A DNA stretch of 64,000 bases from Flectonema sp. DT1601 (GCA_964019425.1 OZ025856.1:558001-622000); one strand, 5' to 3'. Shown: positions 52,791-63,528, counted from the stretch's first letter. Notes: generated from the letters alone by a model not told the origin. Numbers and translations: made by a program.

Positions 52791-55072
52791 ATGTCTGAGT
52801 CAGGGTTAAGTGTTGAAAGTCAGGAACTGCGTAATGTGACGGCAACGATTAAAGTGATCGAAGCAATTCAGCTGGCAGAGGTTCGAGGGCAAGATCTCGA
52901 CAAAGGACAGAAAGAAATGAAGGCTTTGGCAGTACTGAATTATCAAGGCAGTCTTGCCAAGTGGCGATCGGAGCTGAAGCTGGAAAGTAAAAATCTGTTT
53001 GGGTTGTTGCAAAAGGTATACCTGTACCCCTTTTCCCCGTATTTTTGGTCACAGTACAGCCCTTCGGATTGATTATTGAAATTACTTGTTCACTAAAAGA
53101 AAAACAATCATCCACACAGACGCCTGATGTTGTACCATACACAGTAGAGGAGGTAGAGCAGCTTTTGGACCATTCAAAAATGAAGATGGAGACTGTTGTT
53201 GCAAATATGCCACTCCTTGATAGGGAAAATGCACGCAAGGCACTTGATGTGGTGTTGCATCAAAAACGTATAAATGATAGGTGGCATGTCATCACAACTG
53301 TAGGAATTCCAGGCTCAGGGAAGACCTTCCTGCTACGTAAAGGGATTATGAATGAGTGGTATCCTGATCGAAGTATTATGATGACCTTTTATGAGGATGC
53401 ACAGATTATCGATGATGGAAAGATGGATCCGCTTGTTGCCTTTGCTCGTCAGCTTGTCCAATTAAACAGCTTCAGAAGAGACGTTGATTTCAACCGCATT
53501 GTAGACTTCCATGGAGTGATCACAGCCTTTCGACAGAAGCTTGGCCTATCTGATGAGATCCCTTTGATTGTCTGTGTTGATGAACTTATTAAATTGCGTG
53601 AACATCACATTATGAAGCTTCGGAAACAAAGTGTGGATGAATCAGAACTCAAGAGTCGTGCAACAGATCGATGCAAAGCGCTGAGAACTGCCCTGATGGC
53701 CTATCAGGACATGTGTACCAATGCCAATTTACCCGAGATACGATTTGTCTGGACGTCACACACCGAGTTGTTTGATAACGAAATGACCGCGTCTGTAGGT
53801 AGTCGTCGTCAGATCGTTCACATACCATTAACAAACCTAACTCATGAAAATGCCCTGAATCTATTGAGACTTGACGAACTTAAAGGGGCAGGGGATCTGG
53901 TAACTGAGTGGTCATTGAATATGTGTGCTGGTAATCCCCGTGCGATTGTGAGTCTCCCCAGAGTGATTAATGACGCAAAGCGTTTTGGTACAGCTGGTCT
54001 TGCTTCACGCATAGCTAGTGGAATTTATAGAGCATGCATGTTTCAAACGCTTCACATTTCATTTGTTGAGGACCACCTCGCTGCAGTTCTCACAAAGTCA
54101 CTCAACAGTGCCACAGAGGATGCATTAAGAATTAGGGGTGCTCTCCACAAACTCTCCAATGGTGTTGAATGCTTAATTCCAAGTTTGGTTTGGGCATGGG
54201 CAAATGAAAACCACACAAAGATGGTTGGGGAGTGGTTGATTGAATATTTCGGCAGTGATGCAAACATGAACCCCAAAACATTTGAAGAGACAACACTCTA
54301 CTTTGAAGGGCTTCTGAACCATGCATACAGACAGCTGAAGAAAACACCATTTCTGAGTGAATATTTTGATGGGGCTGACCATATCCAGGAAAACATAGAA
54401 GAATTGATTGTTCACCCCAGGAAAGTGTTAAGAGCGGAAAAACCTTCATCCCTTAGCAGCTTGGGATCTGAAGAGCTTTACAATAAGCTCCAATCTGGAC
54501 AAGCTGTGTACTCGAAAAATGTTGTCGGAGAGGGTGGTGACATTCTGATCCCTTTGATGCTCTCTGAAGGAAAGAAAAAGGCAACGCTCTACTTATTCTG
54601 TGCCCAGTGCAAACTAACTAAGAGAGTCGATAACCTCCAAGAAGTAGAAACGAAGGCTGTGGAAATTCCAGCTGTCCGGGAACTCCAGGCTTGGGCGAAT
54701 AAACAGAAGAAACCACTTGATGTACATGGTCTTTATTTCACCACACACACACCCAAGCTTCAAACTGCAAAGCGGAAGGGTGTTTGGTTCACAAAGAATT
54801 CTATGGAGAAGTGGCTGAGCAGACTTGGTTTGCCAAGAGTCAATTACCACCATGCAAGAACCTCGGCATCTGGTAGCTCCGCTGACCCCGCATCACCAAA
54901 ACATAAAGAATCAAAGGAAAATTCCAATCAAATACCCCACGACACCACTAGAAATAAATTAAAAAGACACCTTTCAGAAAGCAGCAACGATACACCAAAT
55001 CTAAGGTCTGAACCAACTGGTAGAGTTACTAAGAGAGGCAAAAGCCATGTGTCGGAGGAAAATAACTGGTAA
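52791..55072 (+). CDS. RHS: RHS-like P-loop NTPase/nuclease protein, copy B (two exons, 725 aa)
   Basis: Exon 1 is 52791-53015 and exon 2 is 53120-55072. In the spliced protein: helical header (1-75), P-loop NTPase with Walker A GIPGSGKT (137-144), Walker B IVCVDEL (Asp229, Glu230), WTSHTELF, GNPRA (346-350), and a nuclease-like module with Asp549 (GGDILIP) and Gln571/Lys573 (AQCK), fitting a PD-(D/E)xK-like layout. The last ~65 residues are polar and basic (NKLKRHL, RVTKRGK), a possible nuclear signal. This is the most complete RHS gene in the window, in the Crinkler/RHS class defined by an NTPase fused to a nuclease-like domain. The start is set by the acceptor AG 15 bases upstream. Confidence 0.8.
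53016..53119 (+). other. Putative cis-spliced intron in RHS copy B
   Basis: Same 104-base interval as in copy A (gtatac to cacacag), with one base change seen. Removing it joins header and NTPase frames in phase 0. Confidence 0.6.
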
Positions 55073-56160
55073 TAATGTAAAAAAACCCGCACTAGAGATA
55101 CCCGTCGAGGCTCGCTTCGCTGCTTTGTTTTGTTTTTGTTTTTTTGAATTCAACTTGTTTTTCCTTTGGTTGAGTATGCTAAAATGACAACGATGGCTGG
55201 GTTATTATAATGGATATGTGGATTATTTCAAGTTAACCATTTTACCATTTTTATCCTTGTGAACAACTTTGTTTTAGTTACCTCTGTTTTTATATTTCCT
55301 GTATTAGGACCCAAAAAGCTTTCCTCTTTTGGGTCCCCAAACAAAAGACAGCCGTCAGCGGGTATCGAAAAGTGCGGGTTCGCACATCCAAAAAAAGAAG
55401 AGTTTTTTTCCTTGGAACCCAAAAAATCCCCAATACTGATAATAATGTAAAAAAAGCCCCCCACGGTAGCTCAAAATTTCATTTAGGTAATATGCCACCA
55501 AAACTGCGGACCTATTAAAAATCATTATCAGCGTTGCAGCAGCTGACATGTTCATTCACCGATTATCTTTCTGCAATAAAATTACTATTCATCTTGCCTT
55601 TCGAACCATAACAATTTCCCCTTTATCAGATTTCTCTATCCCTGTGTTCACCACACTCAATAATCTTTAATAAGGGCCTGGCACAACCCCTGCGCAGAAG
55701 TAATCTGCACCCTTTTACAGTAGATGCTTCTAAGTTGTTGATCTCAGTTTGTGTTATTCATTACTTTATCATCATTTTCTCTCTCAGGTGCAATACAATG
55801 ATGGAATGCTAATTACCCCAAATTCCTTGGAACCCAAAAAACCCCCCAGCCAGTTTGTTGATTCCCAACTTCTTCAAACTATTTTTTTTATCTTTTTTTT
55901 TTTTTTTTTGCATTTAACAAGTATTGTAGGAACGAAAAAGAATGTTGGCAGCACACGTAAACCTCCTTTAGCTTTATTAGTTTAAGTCGGTTCACGGTTT
56001 CGTGCACAAACAAAAATATAGTGTAATATCATTATTTTCTGTATAGTTTTTAAGATGAAGCCAATTCTTTTTTTGATCGTTCATCCATGAGATAGGATGG
56101 ATGACGCCATGCCTTGTCGCTGACAAGCGCACTCTCTTATTTTTTCGAGGTTGAAACCCG
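55073..56160 (+). repeat. RHS 3' flank module, copy B
   Basis: Nearly identical to 46747-47832, including the cccgcactagagataccc element right after the stop, the aacccaaaaaa motifs and the stretch matching the DIRS-like element ends (55979-56070). It lacks the DIRS insertion and continues gaaaccgg where copy A' meets the element. No gene. Confidence 0.75.
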
Positions 56161-56522
56161 AAACCGGATCATTATTATTTGTTTTGATGTCCTTACGATT
56201 TATTGAGTGATTTGATTATTTTGTACACAAAACAATCCCAACACAGCACATGATAAGAATTATGGTGGCTGAAATTAATGTTCACTTTTGGAATGTCGAG
56301 TATTGCTGTAGGCGTGTATTAAATCATCCACAGTTTCACCTTTCGACCCACAACACTGGCTGTAGAGGACAAAAAAGTGATTATTGACAAAGCTCGAAAA
56401 AGAAACCGGTTAATTATGAAGTGCTTTAAAGCCGATGCAAGTAAGCAGGGAATTTAATACAGGTCATCCAGTTTTTACAATCTATTTCCCCCACAACAAC
56501 AGCAACAACAACCACAAAACAA
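56161..56522. other. 5' flank of RHS copy C
   Basis: Unlike the 5' flanks of copies A and B. A pyrimidine-rich tract and AG (about 56501-56502) lie 20 bases before the ATG at 56523. No gene is seen. Confidence 0.45.
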
Positions 56523-57914
56523 ATGTCTGGCTCATCAACTGATGTTCAGCCTGCTGTGACAGAGAAAGACGAACACAGAAAGTACTTGAAAGAGACTAGA
56601 GAGCAGATTGCAGCAGTCGAATCGATTGTGAAAGCAGCAAGTCAGCAGATCCCCCTCGATGCAACACAAGAAGGAATTAAAGCTGTGGCAGAAGCGAGGG
56701 GCGGCCTCAACCAATACCTACGGGGTCTGGTTGCCACGGAGAAGACGCTATTTGACTTGTTAAAGCCAGCTGAGGTATATTTTTTGCATTTTCTTTAACC
56801 CATTACGGGCGGGGGTAAAAACCGGTTTTTTGACTTCTTTTGAATAAAGAGCAAACGGGGGAAAGGTGGTCACATTACAGCACAGGGATTGATTGTTGCT
56901 GCTATACTTGTTCACTAAAAAACCTATCACCCAGAAGATGCTTGTTGTTCCTTACACAGCAGATGATTTAGTGAGGATTTTTGACCTTTCAAAAATGAGA
57001 AAGGATTATGCGGATAAGCCGCTCCTTGAAAGGGACGATGCACACACAGCACTTTGTAAGGCATTGGATTCAGAACGTGAAAATGAAAGGTGGAGTGTCA
57101 TAACAACTGTAGGAATCCCAGGTTCAGGAAAGACCTTTTTGTTGCGTAAAGGGATCATGCATGAATGGTATCCCGAGCGAGCTATTATGATGACCTTTTA
57201 TGAAGATACACAGATTATCGATGATGGGAAGATGGGTCGGCTTGTTGCCTTTGCTCGTCAGCTTGTCAAACACCAGACGAGATGTGGATTTAAACCGCAT
57301 TGTAGACTTACATGGGGTGATCACAGCCTTTCGACAGAAGCTTGAGCTATCTGATGAGATCCCTTTGATTGTCTGTGTTGATGAACTTATTAAATTGCGT
57401 GAACATCACATTATGGAGCTTCGGAAACAAAGTGTGGATGAATCAAATCTCAAGAGTCGTGCAACAGATCGATGCAAAGCGCTGAGAACTGCCCTGATGG
57501 CCTATCAGGACAGAGGCACCAATAACAAGTTACCCGAGATACGATTTGTCTGGACGTCACTCACCGAGTTGTTTGATAACGAAGTGACCGAGTCTGTAGG
57601 TAGTTGTCGTAAAATCGTTCACATACCATTAACAAACCTAACTCATGAAAATGCCCTGAATCTATTGAGTGACGAGCTTAAAGGGGCAAGGGATCTGGTA
57701 ACTGAGTGGTCATTGAATATGTGTGCTGGTAATCCCCGTGCGATTGTGAGTCTCCCCGAAGTGATTAATGACGCAAAGTGTTTTGGTACAGCTGGTCTTG
57801 CTTCACGCATAGCTAGTGGACTTTATAGAGCATGCATGTTTCAAACGCTTCACATTTTATTTGTTGAGGACCACCTCGCTGCAGTTCTCACAAAGCCGCT
57901 CAACAGTGCCACAC
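56523..57914 (+). pseudogene. RHS: RHS copy C, diverged and broken
   Basis: The header exon (56523-56774, 84 codons) is diverged but similar in character to copies A and B. A putative intron (56775-56934) sits at the same codon boundary. Exon 2 starts KMLVVPYTADD, keeps GIPGSGKT and IVCVDEL, and GNPRA farther on. It is disrupted internally at least once and is cut off at 57914, where Penelope-like sequence begins. The nuclease-like domain is absent. Its middle part is much closer to A and B than the header is, suggesting past conversion. Confidence 0.75.
56775..56934 (+). other. Putative intron position in RHS copy C
   Basis: gtatat to cccag, 160 bases, in-frame stops, phase 0, at the same point as in copies A and B, although the sequence and length differ. 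It supports a genuine intron in the ancestral RHS gene. Confidence 0.5.
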
Positions 57915-58733
57915 CACAGCAAGTTTACTAATCTTGCGATTTTTCTAAAAACTACCCTGAGAGGTTACATCAGTAATATGCCACCATTACAAAACAATAA
58001 TGAACTACAAACGGTACAAAAAGAGATTACTAAAATCAAAGAACACATGGATTTTCTCCAGATTGACAAGACAACACACGACCTAGCTCTGTGTTGTAGA
58101 CATTTGTACCAACAAACCCTCAACAACCAAATCAACGGTTGTAATGTCTACAAAGAATACAACATTGAAGAGACCAAGGAGGAAATGATTAGGTTAGAAA
58201 AACTTAACAAAAAACACGGCTTCAGACACACAAACAACTTACCATATCTTTATGGTAGTCCGAAGTTTCACAAGAAACCGATGAAGTTTCGTTTCATAGC
58301 TGGTTCTTCCTCAAAAACAAACTTCGATATTCAAAAGGAAGGTGACAACTGTTTGTTTAGAGGCAAACCTCTCACTACAACCATGTCAAAAGAACTGTCA
58401 GGCATCTTAAAAAAAATGCGTTCGTTTAGAATTAAAACGATAGAAAAAGAGGAAGAAAGGAAAACCGGAATACAGAAATATTTCATAGTTGACAATGTTG
58501 ATGAGGTAGCGAAATATATTAAAGCTAACTACACTTGTCTCAGCTATAGAAATGTTAAGTCCTTTGACTTTAGTGACATGTACACTAATTTACCGCACAA
58601 GGAAATACTTGAGGAAATTAGTACTATCCTGAATCAGTACATGTCCAATGATGAGACCCTAACCCGAAACGAACTCAACACTCCAGGGAATGGTTTCGCA
58701 TTTTCAAATAACGAAGATGCAAAAGACAGATGA
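57915..58733 (+). mobile_element. Penelope-like element fragment (reverse transcriptase part)
   Basis: Encodes a stretch resembling Penelope-like RTs: IDKTTHDLALCCRHLY (the ADK-type N-terminal motif), LYGSPKFHKKPMKFRFIAGS (the PKxHK...RFI motif), and SFDFSDMYTNLPHKEIL (motif A). The YxDD motif and a GIY-YIG endonuclease are not present, so it is truncated. It starts inside RHS copy C. There is no own start codon at the junction. It fits the known habit of retroelements to insert into RHS genes. Confidence 0.65.
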
Positions 58734-59262
58734 ACCGCAACCCATGGAGTCACCGAGGATCAAACACCTAACGCCTCGTACACCAGAAAAATAGGTGACG
58801 AAAACATTTGAAAATCCGAAGAGTATTCTTAAAACTCAAGGTGCACCCTCCAGAGCTAAGTCAGTTGCCATCAACACCATGAATACAGATTACAGGTTTC
58901 CGACTCCTACTCTGGAACCTGTACTGCCACCACCAACTGCAATCAAAGGTTGGAATATACGACAAACTGATGAGATTATGAAATCACTCAGAGATAGTCA
59001 GAGTCCAACTAGAGGCAATTCAACTACACTTCCACCACCAAAACTCCATAAGCCTTAACAACGAAGACTAAGGAGAACTATTCCGAAGGTGGATGAAAAT
59101 GAAGCAACCTCAGATGTGGTATACCAAGACCCAGCTCCAGCTTCAACAAGAAGTGAATCGAAACGTCTACGGACTACAGGGCATAGGACGCTCAACCTGT
59201 TAGAACGTGGCCCCCGAATTACCAGATTCGACAACGTCTTCTGGTCAGTAAGACATAAAATA
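58734..59262 (+). pseudogene. Decayed proline-rich frame of unknown origin
   Basis: One frame shows coding-like composition (SPRIKHLTPRTPEK; PTLEPVLPPPTAIKGWNIRQ; RTLNLLERGPRITRFDNVFW) but contains two in-frame stops, at about 58792 and 59056. It is Pro/Ser/Thr-rich and probably disordered. It could belong to the Penelope-like element or be an unrelated gene remnant. No domain is recognised. Confidence 0.4.
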
Positions 59263-59457
59263 TAGTTTTCTCTTTTTATGTTTTCTTTTTTCTAAACGTA
59301 ATTTTCTTTGATTAACATACAAATATTTACCAGTCAAGTACTTGATATTAATTATGTTTTTAATACCCTAAAGTTGTTACTGTTTTTACATTGTCAAAGT
59401 TTCACGGGGGGCCCTGTAACCCACAACAACCTGAAAAGCAACTCATTTAAACACTAA
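59263..59457. other. Short spacer with a ~45-bp dispersed repeat
   Basis: T-rich DNA followed by the repeat at 59360-59405 and a short G/C run. It separates the proline-rich remnant from the HNH fragment. Confidence 0.5.
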
Positions 59458-59985
59458 CAGGCGGCAGCCGCACCATTTGAGAACTTCTTCGATCCAGAGT
59501 TTACACAATACGGATCAACAAAAAAGCTCAGTTCATCAGGGGGAAAGCCATCAGACCTGAAGTTAGCTGTGAGTTTAACGCTTGGTAAAAAATGTATGGT
59601 GTGTGGCAGAAATGGCGGTACAGTTGCACATATCTTCAGAAATCCAGACTTTTGTGACGAAGCTAATGTGCGGTGGGTTGATGACACCTTTTCCAACTTT
59701 CTGATACTGTGTGGGACACGTGACTCAGCTGAAGACACTTGTCATAAACGATTTGATCGAAAGGAGATGGGCTTTTTGCATTGTAGAGATGCTGAATGGA
59801 AAGTAATTGGCGGTGGACCCACCCGTCATGGAAATCTTGTTGAACTTACGTCACGTCCTCACAGATGTGCTTTACACTCTCACCTGGCACGATGCCGCCG
59901 CTTACGGTCGCTTGATATCCCAAATACACAGAAAATCCAAGATATTGAAGACTGGATCAATAAAATCTCCCTTATCCCAATGTAA
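59458..59985 (+). pseudogene. HNH nuclease domain fragment
   Basis: The open frame has a CxxC pair (CMVCGRN), VAHIF, NFLILC and CHKRFD, the order of an HNH-type zinc-containing endonuclease. A C-terminal part includes RPHRCALHSHLARC. No ATG precedes the domain, so this is a piece of a longer protein. HNH domains are among the effector domains known at the C-terminus of Crinkler/RHS-type proteins, which fits the location beside RHS genes. Whether it belonged to one is inference. Confidence 0.55.
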
Positions 59986-60117
59986 CAATAATGGTAACAA
60001 TAATTTTAATAACAAAATAAACAAAAAGAAAAACTTCATAACTTCAGTAATTTTCCGTGGTCGAAAAAACCTAAGCCAGGCTGGCACTGGTCCTTTGATC
60101 TATCCGAGTTAGGTTTT

Positions 60118-60498
60118 ATGTGTCAGGTTTATGACTCTAACAACATTAATAAGATACCGAAAAGGCATTTTATTAAAGATGGCTCCAAAATCATGGAAAA
60201 AACCATAGACTTTGAGCACAAGACCAATGGAAACAAGGCATGCTTTAACGCCTCTCAAAAGATCAAACATTATCAGATTGATCCAAAAAAGAACAAGGAC
60301 CCCTTTAAGAAAGCTCAAGTTAACCCGAGTATTTCATGGAAGAGTACATTTTTCAAGAATGGGAATAAAAAGGTTACGGATAATTCCATACAGATAATTC
60401 CAAAAAACACTAATACAAACACAGAAAACCAAACCGGAAGTTACGCTTACGTCAGAGGATCTGCGGAGAAAATTGTACCCTCTGCTCGCATCTGGTGA
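60118..60498 (+). CDS. Lysine/asparagine-rich ORF before RHS D
   Basis: A 126-codon frame from ATG 60118, rich in Lys, Asn and Ile (KKNKDPFKKAQVNPSISWK), without a known domain. It overlaps the start of the RHS D frame by 26 bases in another frame. It may be an N-terminal part of RHS D joined by splicing or separated by a frame change, or a chance frame. I cannot decide. Confidence 0.35.
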   Translation: MCQVYDSNNINKIPKRHFIKDGSKIMEKTIDFEHKTNGNKACFNASQKIKHYQIDPKKNKDPFKKAQVNPSISWKSTFFKNGNKKVTDNSIQIIPKNTNTNTENQTGSYAYVRGSAEKIVPSARIW

Positions 60499-62197
60499 TA
60501 CTGGGAGAAACTGGAATTTTCAACACGCAAAAAAGGACCTGAAGTCACTTAAGAAAGCTTTCAAGTCATTCATAAGCTGCCAAGACAAGATCGGTGCGAA
60601 ACAGATGCTATCTCTTGTAACCATCGCAGGTGGGATGGGCACTGGGAAGAGCCGCACTCTGACGGAGGTGCCGCGGTTGCTAAAGACGTTCTTTCCGAAG
60701 TACTTCAAAAAACACCAGCTTATAGTAGTCAGCGTTTCTTTCGAAAATGGCACACCGGTGCTACCGGAGGATATAGATTCACATTCTGCTGTCGTGGGTT
60801 CAGTAGCGGTGCGGATGATGTGGCAGCTGAAGGGTCAAGGAGGAAGTAAAGAAAAAACTTTCCATGAATTCACGAGCACCTGGCGTGGCACAACGATCGG
60901 GACGGTCGCACAGAAAATCCACGATGCTGCAGGCAACAACCCACTCATATTGTTGCTTGTCGACGGTGTCCACAATGTGGGTTCGGAAAGAGATGCATAT
61001 CAGAACAGCAACATGCGGATCATCCTCCACACACTGTCAAGTGTGATGCTTTCAGACACATATAACCTGTTCCCTGTGGCAAGTGCCACAGTCTCAGAAC
61101 CGGTTCGCAAAGCAATGGCGGCCTCAGCTACGGTCAGTGGAGTTCTAATGCACCCCCCCAAGCTGTTTAGAATGCCTGAAGGGATCACCCAGAATGCTGA
61201 GACTGTGATGTCTCTAACACTTGGTCATCCGCGCGCTGTCGAGGCGGTTGCTGACGTTAAGAAGCCCCATTGTTCCTTCAAGAAATTGTGCGAGTATGCT
61301 GCCACCAACCTTTCTGTTAGGTACCGCATGATTGCTCCAGATGTCAACGTCCCACACCTGCTCAACATGTGCTTCAAGAATTTGTCAGACGAGGAAGCGC
61401 TCGAACTTGACCCAGTAATTGCCTCTGGATTGATGACGCTTAACAACTGGCGTTTGGAGATTGCACCCCTGTGGCTCGCGCTTCAAAGAAACCTTGGATC
61501 CGCCACCCTCAGAGACTGGGACTGGTCAGCTTCAGTGGAGAATCAGGGCTACGAAAAGTTCGCGGCTCAGATCCTCGCAATCCGTTCACATGTACGGCCG
61601 AAGGGAGCAACGTGCCTCAATGATATGCACTACGGGGCTGACTGGGTCGGTAAGGGATACATGAAGTGCACCAACAGACCTTTAACAGTTATTGAGAGTT
61701 CCCGTCGAATTACCTCAGCAAGCGAGAAGAAGGCTGCAGCCATTGGAGCTAAGAATGGGAACTGGAGCATCAACACAAGTAGCGGTTCGAGGGAATTGAC
61801 TACGGATGTGTGTGTTATCAACGGGAAGGGTGCTCCGTCAGCTGACGTTTTCTACAGGCTTAGCGAGGATCAAACGCTCAGCGTGTCATGCAAGCTCCAG
61901 GAACACGCTGGAGATGTGAAAAGGCTCTCCAGAGACGAGCTTAGAAAGAACACATCTGCATCAGTTTCTCCACGTGATGTCCATCTGGTCTTCACAAACA
62001 AGACTCTTCCAAAGGATTGGCTAGGAATTCTGAGAAAATGCAACCCCGAGGCAACATTTGGTGCGGTGCATAGTGGAAACTTCAAAAGTTATTTCGGTCC
62101 ATTTGGTCCATTTTGGACTGCGCATACCAACCTCCCAACGAGCACATTGCTCAGGCATCGGGCTTTCATGCCTCGTAGATTGTGTAGGTTTTTGTAG
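60473..62197 (+). CDS. RHS: Divergent RHS-like NTPase/nuclease protein D
   Basis: The frame is open from 60473; its first ATG is 60605 (MLSLVTIAGG), only eight codons before Walker A (GGMGTGKS), so the true N-terminus probably lies upstream or is missing. Walker B is LILLLVDGV; GHPRA matches GNPRA of copies A-C. A nuclease-like pattern (SADVFYR, then SVSCK) lies about 100 residues from the end. It closes with LLRHRA, then RRLCRFL, the same tail as copy A. Overall similarity to A/B is low, so this is a separate RHS subfamily. TAG stop at 62195. Confidence 0.65.
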   Translation: MYPLLASGDTGRNWNFQHAKKDLKSLKKAFKSFISCQDKIGAKQMLSLVTIAGGMGTGKSRTLTEVPRLLKTFFPKYFKKHQLIVVSVSFENGTPVLPEDIDSHSAVVGSVAVRMMWQLKGQGGSKEKTFHEFTSTWRGTTIGTVAQKIHDAAGNNPLILLLVDGVHNVGSERDAYQNSNMRIILHTLSSVMLSDTYNLFPVASATVSEPVRKAMAASATVSGVLMHPPKLFRMPEGITQNAETVMSLTLGHPRAVEAVADVKKPHCSFKKLCEYAATNLSVRYRMIAPDVNVPHLLNMCFKNLSDEEALELDPVIASGLMTLNNWRLEIAPLWLALQRNLGSATLRDWDWSASVENQGYEKFAAQILAIRSHVRPKGATCLNDMHYGADWVGKGYMKCTNRPLTVIESSRRITSASEKKAAAIGAKNGNWSINTSSGSRELTTDVCVINGKGAPSADVFYRLSEDQTLSVSCKLQEHAGDVKRLSRDELRKNTSASVSPRDVHLVFTNKTLPKDWLGILRKCNPEATFGAVHSGNFKSYFGPFGPFWTAHTNLPTSTLLRHRAFMPRRLCRFL

Positions 62198-63410
62198 GTA
62201 AATGGCTTTCCCCCTTATCCCATTTGTTTTAATTGAGGAATCTTTCAGTTCCCTTGCCTTTCCTCAAATGAAAACAACAACAGGTAAAAAAAAAAAAGTG
62301 CATGGCCCTCTCTTTCGTTGCTGAAAAAAAGGAAAAAAAAAAAAAAACTCTTCCATGGCGCTGCCATGTCTGCTGCATATTCAAGCCATGTTTTCAAAAG
62401 AACGACGAAAAAAAGAAGTTATGGTACTGCCATGTTTCAAAAATTGTTTTTTTTCTTGCTTGATGTTAGTTTTTTATTAATACCCAAAATTGTTACTGTT
62501 TTTGACATTGTCAAGTTTCACCTTCAAAAAACTGTTCACGCCCTTTACTGATGCATATTTGTATGACGCATCAGGTGAATAGTTTTCTTTTTTCTTGTTT
62601 TGATTTTGTTTTGATCTTTCTTTGATTTCTTTTATTTGTAAAGAACGCAACTTGTTTTGGTCATCGTTGTGTGTGCCAACCTTGTACCAAAAAGAATACG
62701 TTCTCTCTACCGCAAACACATTTGCCTCGCACGTTTGTTGTTCTTCAGTTCTTTTTACTTCACAGCAACACCAAACCCGCAAACCCGCAAACCCGCAAAC
62801 CCGCAAACCCGCACTAGAGATACCCCTTCCAGGCTCGCGTTGCTCGCACACAATTTTTTTATTACTTTTCTGAATTTTTATTTATAAATAAAAAGCAATT
62901 TCTTTTTTTTTCGCAATTTTTTATTTATTTATTACTTTTCTGTCCCAACGGAACGACAAATGAAAAATGTCCTCCCTTAGCTGAAAATGCACACTGCACC
63001 CTATTTCAAGTCATATCACAGAATAGACGAAGATAAGGTTATTCTTTATTTATTGTTTTTGTTTTTCTGAAAGATATTTGTAGTTGTTGTTATATTAATA
63101 TGCTAGCACGAAAACGACGGCTAGGTTTATGATGATTGGGTATGTGGCTTAGGTAATCTGTTTGTTACATTTGGAAATATTTTATAAATTCACAACAGGT
63201 TTATCGAACTTGTATCTGCAATGTGTGCGACCCTGGGATGGAAATATAGGAATTTAGTTAAAGGGAAATATTCTTGTGGAAAAAACCTGCGAGTTTTTAT
63301 TATTTTTTCTAAATCCGCGAAAAAAAGAATATTTCCCTTTACAGTATATTAATAAGGTTATCGTTCATTACATTATTTTCAATAAAATAGAAATGTGAGA
63401 AGAACTACGG
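62198..63410 (+). repeat. 3' flank of RHS D with dispersed repeats
   Basis: No gene. It contains a ~45-bp repeat (62477-62522); five tandem aaacccgc units (62770-62810) leading into the actagagataccc element (to about 62848); and a diverged match to 45420-45550 and 46815-46930 (gacggctagg near 63116). So RHS D shares its 3' flank type with copy A. Confidence 0.6.
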
Positions 63411-63416
63411 GATGGG

Positions 63417-63446
63417 GAATTTGGCAGAACGCAAGCCCCCCCCCAA
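63417..63446 (+). repeat. gaatttggc/gcaagcc motif, fourth site
   Basis: gaatttggcagaacgcaagc followed by a C run, matching the right arm of the hairpin at 23917-23953 and the RHS 5' flank sites at 41793 and 52233. Confidence 0.65.
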
Positions 63447-63528
63447 CCTGGGGGAGCCACTAATAAAAGCCAACCTCCCCTGTACAAAGTCCAACCTGAA
63501 AAAAAAATCAAGAAAAAAAAAAAAAAAA

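Noticed and set aside
62770-62810. aaacccgc tandem units as telomeric repeat
   Set aside because: Only five copies, internal, and unlike the TTAGGG repeat typical of kinetoplastid telomeres; the same element follows other RHS genes.
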